Assembly: GCA_019677205.1 (NCBI GenBank)
Contig: JAAMXY010000684.1
Coordinates: 1 to 23,527, forward strand
Source: Pinguiococcus pyrenoidosus
Taxonomy: Eukaryota > Sar > Pinguiophyceae > Pinguiochrysidales > Pinguiochrysidaceae
Direction of reading: 5' to 3'
Length of the DNA: 23,527 nt
Position 1 is the stretch's first letter, and the number at the start of each line of letters is the position of its first letter. Both the position numbers and the translations under genes were made by a program. Below the pieces are notes generated by a model, which saw nothing but the letters and a program-made list of their open reading frames with translations, made no database searches and was not told the origin of the DNA. Of this stretch, positions 1-9,367 are shown in pieces.

Positions 1-115
1 TGCCTGCCACGGGATCGTTGGGCGGAAGCGAGCTCAAGAAGCACAGTGGAAAGTGAAGTGGCAGCTCCTACTGCATATCTTTTGGACTTGTGCTCGTGTG
101 GGGAAGAAGGGGGAA

Positions 116-624
116 ATGCGGCGGCTGCTGGGGTTTTCCCCGTCCGTCCTCGCGCTTGGGAGAGGCGGGAATGGCTTTAGAAAGGCATTTACATCCCCTG
201 GATCACTGAGAAGCCGGAGTGGCTCGGATCCCCTGTTTGAGCTGGTGGGCAACTTTGCACGTCTGGATCACATGCGCTCAGCTCGGACGGGCTTTCCCGA
301 GGTGATCTTCGGGGAGGGCAAGACCAAGCAGCACATCGCCAACATCTTCGCGACCATGGTGAAGAGCATGCAGGAAGGCACGGGAGCCTATCCGGCGGTG
401 CTGGCCACTCGCGTCTCGCAGGAAACCTTCGACTACGTGAAGAAAGAATGTACTGCTTGCTGCCCTCTTCACGCCGTGATGACATGAGGGATCGCGAGGT
501 TCTTACGTCCGTCCAACGCTGCCCAGGTCCAAGCGCCCAGTACCTTCCCGAATCGCGCCTCGTGGTTTACCCAAAAGAGGTCTGCGACATCATAGAGAGC
601 CGTGCCAAGGCATCTCGACCCTGA
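116..624 (+). CDS. LarB-like N-terminal domain protein, lacking the AIRC catalytic domain
   Basis: Model: exons 116-449 and 527-624, 143 residues, one 77-nt phase-1 intron. LarB makes the pyridinium bis-carboxylate precursor of the nickel-pincer cofactor and pairs an N-terminal domain with a PurE-like AIRC domain. Residues 49-72 carry the LarB signature (ARLD..R..RTGFPEVIFGEGKT), followed by VLATRVS at 95-101. The spliced exon 2 continues the family pattern with a (P)SAQYLPESRLVV segment at about 113-124, which is why I chose this splice. The frame then stops at 622-624, only 10 nt before the opposing U1-C gene, so no AIRC domain can follow. The first ~35 residues are Arg/Ser/Gly-rich and could be a transit peptide. 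The frame stays open upstream of the chosen ATG to the window edge, so an earlier exon is possible. Family assignment is good; activity is doubtful. Confidence 0.68.
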
Positions 625-634
625 AAGGCGATCT

Positions 635-1274
635 CTACCGTGATGGCAGCATTCCCGGCGGCATCATCCCCGGCGGCGCCATCGGAGGAGCGCCCTGCGC
701 GCCATTCGCCTGCTGAGGCCGCGATGCATCCACCCCTGGCGGTGCCCCGTGCATCATCGGCACCGCCGGGCCAGGCATGCCAGGCATGCCAGGCTGTCCC
801 GGCAGCCCTGGCGGCACCGCCTGACCCCCGGGCGGCTTCTGTCCCATCTGCGCTACCTGGCCCGGTGGAACGGCTCCAGGAGGAGGAATCACGCCGCTCA
901 ATGGTGGCCTCGGAGGTGCCGCAGCCGGGAATCCGGCGGGCATGCCCATCGGAGGCGGCGGCATGCCCGGCATCCCCATCACCGGAGCGGGAAAAGGAAT
1001 GGCCGCGGACGCCGCCAAGTCTTTCTGAGCGTCAATGATCGACCTGAGCGCAGAGACGAGTCGCGTGAGAGAAGCGATGTGATACACCACACGAAATGCA
1101 TGCGCAGGGATGGGAAACGCACTCTCTATCTGCTTGCTCCCACGCCGCCCGAATCGGCTCGTAGTACTGCTTCACCGCCTCCCGATGCTTCCACCCGCGC
1201 ATGTGCTGCTTTCGCCCCTGCGCCGAGTCATGCGTCAGGTACGTGTCGCAGTAGTCGCAGAAGTAGCGGGGCAT
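635..1274 (-). CDS. U1 small nuclear ribonucleoprotein C
   Basis: Model: exons 1274-1123 and 1043-635, 186 residues, with a 79-nt phase-2 intron that has a GTGCGT donor and a CTCAG acceptor. U1-C stabilises U1 snRNP at the 5' splice site in the nucleus. The start [16 protein letters not shown] is the invariant U1-C zinc finger: Cys6, Cys9, His24 and His30 sit at the same positions as in the human protein. Residues ~31-50 continue the helix after the finger. The rest is low-complexity Pro/Gly/Met (MPGMPG-type repeats), as in animal and plant U1-C. The length is close to the family's roughly 160-200 residues. It converges on the LarB-like gene with 10 nt between stop codons and diverges from the coiled-coil gene at 1610. 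The ATG at 1274 is unambiguous. Confidence 0.95.
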
Positions 1275-1609
1275 GGCCGCTCAAGGCGCCTTGACACCAG
1301 CAAGCGGCGTCTGTGGCCTTCCGCGCCCCTCCTCGGTAAGCGAATCCGTAAACAGGTCTCTGTCCGGCACAAAGAGCGGGCGCACCACGCACCAGCCAAT
1401 CGCCTGCGATCCTGGTTTCGCGCGGAAACCGTTGGCTCCGAAGCCGAAGCCGCAGCTGCAGAGCGGTCGTTCGAAGGGCCTCGAAGCTTGAAAGCTTTCA
1501 GCACCTCTCGTCCGTCGAGATCTTCGCTTCCGGGTTTGGGCGCTTTTCTTGTCCTTTCGCAGCGTGGAAGGTCTTCTCGGCACCGCTGAGAGTGGCCGCG
1601 AGGAAAAGG
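1275..1609. promoter_or_regulatory. Shared divergent promoter region, U1-C / coiled-coil gene
   Basis: These 335 nt separate the two start codons and must hold both promoters and 5' UTRs. A CCAAT box is visible at 1396-1400. A palindromic cluster lies at 1481-1499, with AAGCTT, a GA spacer, then GAAAGCTTTC. I see no TATA element. Overlapping open frames here are Arg/Ser-rich with no family resemblance, and I treat them as GC-driven shadows. Confidence 0.5.
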
Positions 1610-2454
1610 ATGGCTTCGCGCGTCGGATCCAAAGCGTCGCGGCACCGGATGAGCTTGGCCAATTCGGCGCACTGGGCTTCGCCCAGCCGCCAGAGCTCGG
1701 ACTACAGAGATGGCGTCGCGGAGAGGCCGCGAACGGCGGACAGTCAGACCGGGGGGGACGAGAATGCGGGGTCTGCGCCGGTCAGCGCGCGAGAGCGAGC
1801 CATGCGGCGCAGCCAGGCGCTCGAGTACCTGAACAAGAGGCGGCAGAAAACGGGCAAAGTGGCCTTCGGTAGCAAGGTGAGCAGAGTTTCGCTCTCTGGC
1901 CCTCCTTGGGTCTCGAATGACGACCTCTCTTGAATCTTTTCGTGGGGGATCAGCTTGTTGATCAGTCGAAGACTCGGGAGGAGATTGCCAAACGCAGAGA
2001 GCACGGAAGCAAGGCCCAGAAGCGCCATTCCTACCGAGACCTTGTTCGGGACAACGAACAGTACCAAGAGCAGGTAGGAGAGAGTGTATCGCCATGAATC
2101 GCCGTCACCGCTGGCAAATCTGGCACCATGCTTCATGCAAACCTCTGATCTGCGCACCCGATGCCGGGACAGGCACGAGCCTTGGAGGGCCGGCTTTATG
2201 CCGCCACGAGGAAGGCCGAGCACCTGTCGAACGTCCTCCTCGAGCTGAACCCTTCCCTCAACCTCGATAACGTGCCCGTGAAGGATGCCGAGTCCCTGCG
2301 AGCTTGCATGGAGAGAGTGGATACCGCGTTGCAAGCACAACTGGACGCGGCCGCCGAGGCGTCGCAAGTTGCATCCGGGATCATAGAGCAGTTTGAAAAT
2401 ATGCTGCAACAGAGCTGCGTGGCAGAGGGAATGGAAGGCATCCGGATGGCATGA
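1610..2454 (+). CDS. Unrecognised coiled-coil protein
   Basis: Model: exons 1610-1876, 1954-2073 and 2173-2454, 222 residues. Both introns (77 and 99 nt) are phase 0 with GTGAGC and GTAGGA donors and CAG acceptors. I chose the ATG at 1610 (context AAAAGGATGG) because the frame upstream of it offers only non-ATG starts. Residues ~1-65 are polar and probably disordered. From ~66 the protein is strongly charged and heptad-like (KRRQKTGK, KTREEIAKRREHG, RDNEQYQEQ), continuing to an Ala/Gln/Glu-rich helical C-terminus with a distinctive NVLLELNPSLNLDN segment in exon 3. No catalytic motif, signal peptide or membrane segment is seen. The stop lies 12 nt from the rhomboid stop on the other strand. 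I do not recognise the family. The splice model rests on in-frame joins that keep composition continuous. Confidence 0.68.
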
Positions 2455-2466
2455 ATTGAGCAAAGT

Positions 2467-4385
2467 TCACACGTCTACACTTCTATCTGCGAGGAGACGT
2501 CGACTCGCAGCACGGTCATTGGCACTCGCAAATGGTGAGCTTCTGCCGGCGCCCGACGATCGCAGGCTATGTCCTGGACCAGCGAATCTCTCCACACGCG
2601 CTGGACATAGCACCAAGTCGGACGTCGAAGCGTCGATGTTGAGCGTCTGCAGAAGAGCCGCTGGCAATGCACAGACCACCACGATGGTGCTGACCGCGAA
2701 GGCGACTGCTATCACACAATGGGCGATGAGGAACGGCTTCAGCTTCTCTGCCGCCCGGTCGCTATTCAAGATGAAGAAGCGGTATGCCAAGGTGCTGCCA
2801 ACGGTGAGCGAGCTTGAGCATGCGAGACTTGCGCACACGGCCACCAAGCAGAGCATGATTCCGCCCCGCTCCTCGTCGACCGCCCGATCGTACGCGGAGA
2901 AAGCCGCCACCACGGCCAGGGTGCCAAAGAGCAGCTCCATCACGAAAGCCACGGAGAAGAGCTCCAAGCTGATGGTCCAAATGGCCGCTGTGAGGAAGCA
3001 GCCGACGCTGGCGCCCAAGGGAACGTACTTCAAAAACGGGCTCGTACCACGAGACGGAAGGTTCGCGTCACGCCGGTCACCGGGTAGCGCGAGAACGTAC
3101 ACAAACAAGACAAGCTCGGCAAGGAATGGCGGCGTCAACCAGCTGAACCATCCCCAGGCAACGGGATAGCCGACTAGAATCCCGGCGAGGTGGCCGACGA
3201 ACGCCGAGCGTGGAAGAATGATCTGGCATACTATGAGGAGACAGAAGGGGCCCGCGTTCACGCCTAGTTGTGGTACGATCCCCATGCCAGCCAGCCAGTT
3301 CAGGACGGGCAATCTAGTGTCCAGGTAATACGTCTTGAAGCAGAGCGTCGGAGCGAAGAACAGGGGGCAAAACTCCCGCATGTCAATCGCGGCCGCCGTG
3401 ACCCACGCGAAGAGCACAGACGAGAAGCCCACGGCCGATTGGCACCGGAACTCTTCCGCTCTCGCGGGGCTACTGGCCCGCATCAGAATGGCGGTGATCC
3501 CGCAGATCACCAGCATCGTCAAGAGGACCAGGCCGGCAGTGAGGACGAAGAACGGGACCGACCCGATCTTCCCCTCGAGGTCTTTCAGTGCCCAAAGGCT
3601 GCTCATGTTGAACAGGATATGCCAGAAGTCGTAGTGGGCAAAGGTTGACGTGAAGCCTCTCCAGTACTCTCGGTGCACGACTGCTCTGTCGTAGCTGAAG
3701 GAGACCCGTCGCGGGTCGATGCGCTGGCGGTGCAGATACAGGGCAGCCAAGCAGTTCGCGACGAGGAAGAAGGACGTGCTCGGCGCTGCCAGGACTTGGC
3801 TGATACCCTCGCCGCTTCGCCTGTGAATTCGACGCGAGAGCTCTCTGGGGCCTCCGCCGCCCACCCAGACCGTCACATCCTCCCGCGGACTGCCATCTCC
3901 CATGGTCCAGCCGCTCCTGGGCGGAGTCTCCTGGGATGCCGCGGTTGGGGCGAAGAACTTTCCTAGTCAACCAAGCAGTGAGCAGCTGCTCGAGACTCAG
4001 ATGCCTCTCGCGCGATTTGCATACCAAAGTCGGTTGCGGCCACCCAAGAGCCCCCCTGAGCACTCTGCCTCCGGATGAAGCGGCGCGCATCTACTTGGAA
4101 GTCCTCTTTCTTCAGCACTTCCCAAAAGCTAGGCAGGAAGTGAGGCGCGAACAACCCTGGGGAAAGCCACGTCTTGAAGTACGCAGCCTGCTCGTCCGCT
4201 CGGAAGTAGTTGCGCCGCTGGGGAGTCCGCAACTCACAAGCTGCCGTGGAGTACAGGCCGAGCAAGTAGCTGAGAAGCGCCAGACAGACCAGAAAAAGCA
4301 GCTCGTAGAGAATCAGAGCGCGTAGACGCATCCTGTGTCGAAGCCACAAGTTGCGGCGCCGGAACCATCGAGAGGAGTATGGCAT
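2467..4385 (-). CDS. Rhomboid-family intramembrane protease with extra N- and C-terminal membrane segments
   Basis: Model: exons 4385-4025 and 3962-2467, 618 residues, joined by a 62-nt phase-1 intron (GTATGC donor, CTAG acceptor). Rhomboids cleave membrane proteins inside the bilayer using a Ser-His dyad. The core is at ~220-390: YWRGFTSTFAH, then HILFN (His235, Asn239), VGFSSVLFA with the likely catalytic Ser301, and GHLAGILVGY with the likely catalytic His378. Residues 1-140 form a basic head, one membrane helix (~22-45) and a hydrophilic stretch. After ~395 come about four or five more hydrophobic helices. Without the splice, the first exon would be a separate 140-residue protein ending at 3963, and the rhomboid would start at the ATG at 3903. 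I prefer fusion because the frame is open upstream of 3903 and the phases match. It shares the 4386-4708 promoter with the Csm1-like gene. Confidence 0.82.
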
Positions 4386-4708
4386 AGGACGAGAGACCGG
4401 CGCTCTCTCTGCGGGTTCACGGGAAAAAGGCGGGAAACCGGTAAGCGAAAGAAGCTGAGGTACTCTAAACGTCAATGAATACTATTCTGGTCAATGACAT
4501 TTGCAAGAGAATCTCTTTTCCCGCCTGAATATTTTGAGTTGGGTTTGCGCCTTCGGAGTGTTCCTTTGCGCGCAGAGCTTCGTCTCGATTCCATATTTCG
4601 CTCGGGGACGCGGCACAGGGATCAAATAGACCTCGCGGAATACCCACGAAAGCTTTTGGGTGGAAGTTGAGGCGCTAGACTCCGACGTCGTTGAGCACAC
4701 TTGCGACC
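4386..4708. promoter_or_regulatory. Divergent promoter, rhomboid / Csm1-like gene, with two E2F-like sites
   Basis: This 323-nt intergenic region contains GGCGGGAAA at 4429-4437 and TTTCCCGCC at 4517-4525. They are exact reverse complements of each other and match the E2F/DP consensus (TTTSSCGC). The first lies 44 nt upstream of the rhomboid ATG, and the second about 184 nt upstream of the Csm1-like ATG. The second is followed by TGAAT and TTTGAGTT. An AATGACATTTG word lies at 4493-4503. Both elements recur beside the E2F-like sites at 9595-9629. Binding is inferred from the motif only. Confidence 0.6.
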
Positions 4709-5577
4709 ATGGCGGAGAACGAAAGACGAGACGCGAATGTGCAAGTGATGGAAGAAGAGCCGCGGTCTACCAAGGGTAGAAAGGGCGAGAAGAAAGGCCG
4801 AGGCCGCTCTGGCTCCAGCGCGGCTCCAGGCAGTACCACCGACATCGACGTCGATAGAGACTTGGAAGAGCGGATTGAGAAACTCACGCAGGCCATGGAC
4901 AGTATCCAGGACATGCAGGTTCGACCTGTCCTTGCTAGATCAGCGGGTCCCAACGCACGTCACCTCAGCATTGAATCCCTTCCCACCAGGACCCTCCCTC
5001 TGATTCGGACGCAGCGTTTTGGAAAGCAAAGTTCCAGGAGCTCAGCGCTCTTCGAATGACCGAGCCCGAGAAAGAAGCCGAGCGGATTCGCGAAGATGTC
5101 CAGAATCAGCTCGCGAGCATGCAGGCCATGATTCAAGGCTTTCAGCAGGAGGAGGCACGCGAGGTCACAAGCTTGGAGAGCTCGCGAGCATTGGCGTTGA
5201 AGCAGATGAAGACACCGCTTGCGCCAGCGGCGGAGGGAAGCGCCGCGGAGCAAGTGAAGCATCTGAAGAAGCTGCTGATGGCGTACCAAAGCCTGACGGG
5301 GATGGTGCTGCAGCTCCAAGAGGCCGAGGCCGGTACGCCTGCAGGCGAGCCAAGCGAGGATAGTTTTCTGTGTACCGCGCTCAACCGAGATGCGAAGCGA
5401 GCGACGCAGTTTTGCGTGACTTTGCCGAGCGCATCGGAGCATACCGCGACTTTCGAGCCCATCGCCAACATCAAGGAGCTCCCCGAGGACTTGCAGACGG
5501 ATTTCGACATGAGCACTGCGCAGCTCCCCATCCTCATCGCCAAGGTGAATTGCTTCCTCTTCCGAGATGCGACCTGA
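4709..5577 (+). CDS. Csm1/Pcs1-like kinetochore (chromosome segregation) protein
   Basis: Model: exons 4709-4918 and 4990-5577, 265 residues, with a 71-nt phase-0 intron. The ATG at 4709 has a good context (GACCATGG), and exon 2 reads in frame into the ATG at 5056. Residues 1-50 are basic and low-complexity. Residues ~50-180 are a long coiled coil, ending near YQSLTGMVLQL. Residues ~194-262 look like the globular Csm1 domain: FLC, a short loop, FCVTL, a Phe-Glu-Pro turn, LPEDLQTDFDM and QLPILIAKVN. That order (LTG helix end, F-C strand, LP..L, Q-P...K) is what I know of Csm1/Pcs1, which clamps kinetochores or rDNA through a dimeric coiled coil. Spc24/Spc25-type RWD proteins have a similar shape and are the main alternative. 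The E2F-like promoter fits a cell-cycle gene. The call rests on a remembered pattern, not a search. Confidence 0.58.
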
Positions 5578-6327
5578 TTCGGGCATCGTTGCACCCTTGG
5601 AGCGAACTAGAGGTTGTGATGTGGCTGTGGTGCCGTGTGCTTGAGTGAAGATGTCTATGAATTGTGTATTTTATTCATGACCGTGGATGACTCAAATGCG
5701 CCCGAGACCGACACTGACCGTCAGTGCTGCAAAAGAGAGTACCAAAGAGGACTTTCCTGTTGTTTGTTCCATCAATCTCATCCCGTACAGGAGCAAAGCC
5801 TTTGCATAAGATTCCAGAATTCGGACTGACGGCGGCACTCTGACCTCTCAGCGACTAGCAAGATGGTCTCGCGCCGCCGACCCTCAACTACATCTCCCTA
5901 TTCAAGGAACCCAAGGCTTGTCTATTTCATGCAAATTCTATCGAGTGAGCTGCAAACTCTTCCTACTGAGTTTGGGTTGCGCCCCCCTTTGCCCCGGAAG
6001 ATCAGGTAATAAGTTGTGTCTTCCGCGGTCAACATCCCTTCCAAGTGAGTGGCGGTGGTAAGAGCGGCCTCCCGCAATTCTTCGCCACGACAAGCTGGCC
6101 TTCAAGCTAACTCTAGCACCACGTATTCTGAGCTACACAATGGAATACGTGAACAAAAGAGGATGACGGCGAATGCCATGCACACTCACACAGAGATCTC
6201 GTCTAAAGGACCCTCCTTCTAACACTTAGCACGCCTCGGAGACATGGCTCTAAAGACTCGGACGGACACAAGGACCAGGTCGGAAGGAGGAAGCGACCTT
6301 CCAATCACTCGCGGTCAGCGGCGCCCG
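5578..6327. other. Convergent intergenic region, Csm1-like / DRP5B 3' ends
   Basis: These 750 nt lie between two stop codons on opposite strands and should hold both 3' UTRs. I see no coding frame I trust; a 64-residue frame at 5635-5829 is Cys-rich and featureless. A near-perfect palindrome, CACTGAC-C-GTCAGTG, lies at 5712-5726. A GAGTTTGGGTTGCGCC word near 5964-5980 resembles GAGTTGGGTTTGCGCC in the 4386-4708 promoter. No tRNA, snRNA or snoRNA could be recognised. Confidence 0.4.
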
Positions 6328-9300
6328 CTACGGACTCAACGAGAAATCGTAACCGCTTCGATGTCCGACGTCGCTCGAATGAATGCCATGGTCCTGTGCG
6401 TACGTCTTGTTCTCCTGCTTCTGTGCGTGTTGCGTGAGACGCGCGTCCGCTTCCGCGGACTCGACCGGCCGCGCATCCTCGTCATCGACTTCCCAGAGGT
6501 GCTGAGATGCCTTCAGCTGGGCGTTGATGGCATCAAACTTGTGCTGCAGCTGCTCGTTGGCCTTGCACTCGTGAAGCAGCGCCTCGCGCTTTCGCATGAG
6601 GTTCGACCTCGCCTCGCCAATGTCGAAGAGATGCGTCAAGTCGCCTTCGTAGAGTCGATCAAGCTCGTTCCTCAGGTAGAACGGGAACTCGTCGACGAAG
6701 GGCATCATGAAGAAGCAGTTGAACTTCATGGTAATGGCCTTTGCGAACTGCGTCCGCCAGCTTCGGATGATGTGCTGCACCAGCGCGCTGACCACGGCGG
6801 AGGTGCGGTTCTCGTCCCGAGAGCACGCGACTTCCTCCATCAGCTGCAGCAGGGAACTCCAGTCCTTGTTCTCGATCACCTTGCCACTGCTGCGGGTCAG
6901 GGACTGCGAGTTATCGTTGGCCTTTTCCCATTCGTCGATGATCTTCTGGGCCTTCGCGTTGCCGCCGGCGCTCGCGTGGCCCATGCCGGCAGCACCGCCC
7001 TGGCCAGGGTCCATGGGCTGCCGCTGCTGCTGCTGCTCGGACACGGCCATCGTGTAGATCTGCACGAGGTGGTCCGCGTCGTTCAGGCCTGTCATGGAGC
7101 GAGAGCCGCCCCTGGCGTCGTTGATGTCCCAGGTGACATACCGCGTGAGAGCGCGGAGGTCATCTTTGCACCTGGGTTGCATCGAGGCGGCATGGTGGAT
7201 CAGACCGCCTGTTGCGCTACTACGAGAGGCACACGCCCCTGATCACTCATTACCTGCTGATGGTGTCCTCTGCGGTCTCTTCCACGAAGTTGTAGTAGAT
7301 CTGCCGCAAGATGCTGTTGAAGGGCTGGCTCGCGTCCTTGTCGCTCATGATTCTTCCCTCCTGCTGCAGCATGTACTCCGCGATGGGATACAGACGTTTC
7401 ATGATGTGCACAACCCGGTGCCGAAGGGTCTTCAGCAGTGGGTCAAAGCCCGCCTTGGCCTTCTCCATCGCAATGACGCAGGCAGCCCTCATGAAGTTGA
7501 CTCCGTCGTGCATATCACCAACGCCGGCCGCGTTCGCAATCTCGTCTTCGGTCACCTCCGGCGTTGGCATGTACCGCACGGCCATGGAGAACTCCCTCAG
7601 CGCCCTGTGGTACTGAGCCCCACCGTATAGACGATGCGTCGTGTGGCCAACCTCAAGCTCCAGAGCCCGGCGGAAGGCTTCGGGGCTGAGCGAAGTACCG
7701 CCGTCGGCAAGAGTCAGGAATGCGCCGCCCTTCAGCTGTTCGGACTCCAGGGTTTCGCCATAACGGCTTGGCGACGCTTGGATTGTTCCTATGCATCATG
7801 TGGGCGTTAGGCTTACATCCGTTTCATGAGCCCTTGATGCATTGCCTCGGCGGATGACTCACCCTGAATTGTCTTCGACATCGCACGGACGAAGTGCTCC
7901 CGATGCTGATTCGCGCTGTGCCGAAGGCGGTCGACGCTGAGGGCGTCCAGTTCGACACTTGTGTCCTCGAGCTTGGCCTCCGCCGTCCTCAGCTCTGCCT
8001 GGAGAAGCGGTACCATGCGCGCGACGTTCCTTCTGTAGCAATCCTCCACACGATGCTCGAGGAAGCGCCGGAGCTTGCTCACGCCAACTCTCGCGTTGAC
8101 GTCCTGCAGCCCATCTGGACCAAGGGAGCGCTCCACAGTCATGATATCTTCCTTTTCCAGTCGTCGGATGCCATGTACGAAGGCCTCATTCGAGAAGAAC
8201 TGGTGCTCTCTCGTCGCGCCCACTCTCCCGCACGGGACGGAGGTGAAGAACGGTCCGCCGAGAAGGTGCGGGTAGAACTTCTTCAGCAGGTCCGCTTGCA
8301 GAAAGTCCTTCAGGTCAGACCCCGTGCCGAACTGGGGAAGCTTGGTGTCCAACTTTGGCGTCACGATGACCGTCCTCGAAAGCTCTGGATCGACCTACCG
8401 TTCATTCCCATGCGAACACAGCCATGAGTCTGACCGGCGCAGCAGCGCACGAAGGCGAAAGGCGGATTCAGCTCACCTGCTGGACAAAGTTGCGCGTCGA
8501 CGCATGCTTCCAATCCGTGAGGTCCTCCACGCACAGGATTACGTAGTCCTTGCACTTCATCTTCTGAAGCACCAGCGCCTCGGCCTCCCTTGCTGCCTGC
8601 ACGAGAGCGCGCTGCTGCGGGCTGAGATGCCGCCCTTTGGGGCTCACCAGGAGGCCCGGAGTGTCGATGATGATCATGTTCGGGCAGTATTTGTACTCCA
8701 TGCGCACGACGATCTCGCGGGAGTCGAAGCAGCGGACGGGATCCCGCTCCAGCCGCTGGTTCTCGGCCTCGATGTAGGCCTGAATCTCCTGGAGACTGCG
8801 CCTCTCCTCCTGGCCCGCCTCCGTTGTCAAGAAGCACACTGGCTGGGCACAGCGCGGATTGTACTGCATGCGCAACGCGATGGGCCTCCGCGTCTTGGTG
8901 CCTCCCCCGACCTGCAGACACGACCTGTGGCTTGAGTCTCTAGGGCCCCACTTCAAAAACAGACTTCCACCGTAGGGGATTGGTCAGGCGAGGCGCACCT
9001 GATTGAACTGAAAGCCCATGAGCGCCTCGATCAGGGCCGACTTGCCACTGGTCTGGTAGCCCACGACCAGGACGGCTGGCGCGTCGAAGGGCTTGTGGAA
9101 CTCCTGCGCCAGGGAGTGCAACAGATTGTAGGCTTCGTACAGTTGCTCGCGCTGCGCCTGCTTGGATAGCGGCGTGATCCCAGCCGCTGCGGACGCCGCC
9201 AGCGACGACGCGCTCCGCGACGTCGGTGGAGCTTGGTCTGAGCCGCTTGGGTCGGCGCCACCGCGCAATTGAAGAGGAAACCGCTGGGAGAGCAGCGGAG

Positions 9301-9367
9301 AAGGGCTCGTAGCTCGAAAATGCGCCCATAACAACAGCCACAGAACGCGCGCTGTACGCCACACCAT
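6328..9367 (-). CDS. DRP5B: Plastid-division dynamin-related GTPase, DRP5B/ARC5 family
   Basis: Model: exons 9367-8999, 8911-8477, 8394-7863, 7788-7254 and 7171-6328, 904 residues. The four introns are 87, 82, 74 and 82 nt, and every join restores the ARC5 alignment. DRP5B forms the contractile ring on the cytosolic side of dividing plastids. GTPase motifs: P-loop GYQTSGKS 103-110, switch Thr in GGGTKTRRP (~128), DTPG 206-209, and the G4 region TPKLD (280-284), where the usual Thr of TKLD is Pro. Later ARC5 signatures are GPFFTSVPCGRVG, GETLESEQLKGGAF, RLYGGAQYHRA, RALTRYVTW and KFNCFFMMPFVDEFP. A Gln/Gly/Met-rich insert sits in exon 5 after RYVTW. The N-terminal ~45 residues, with hydrophobic VLWLLLWAHF and then SQRFPLQLRGG, are not part of plant ARC5 and may be a signal or targeting leader. 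Upstream DNA has E2F-like sites. Confidence 0.95.

Noticed and set aside
162-170. GGCGGGAAT E2F-like word near the LarB-like start
   Set aside because: It lies inside coding sequence as a single copy, without the flanking words of the promoter module.
768-795. CCAGGCATG repeats as a possible regulatory array
   Set aside because: They encode the Met-Pro-Gly repeats of U1-C on the minus strand, so the protein explains them.
1235-2095. A 286-codon minus-strand frame across the U1-C/coiled-coil promoter
   Set aside because: It is extremely Arg/Pro/Ser-rich with no domain. It overlaps U1-C exon 1 in another frame and two exons of the plus-strand gene.
3963-4385. A separate 140-residue single-pass membrane protein
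   Set aside because: It was first read as its own gene. The GTATGC donor at 4024, the CTAG acceptor at 3963, matching phase and the open frame upstream of the rhomboid ATG make it more likely exon 1 of the rhomboid.
5635-5829. A small plus-strand frame in the Csm1-like 3' region
   Set aside because: It starts with GTG, is Cys-rich and low in structure, and lies where a 3' UTR is expected.
6244-7242. A 332-codon plus-strand frame opposite the DRP5B 3' exons
   Set aside because: It is antisense to coding exons that align with ARC5 through the C-terminus. Its Leu/Val/Arg/His-rich composition is what GC-rich antisense frames give.
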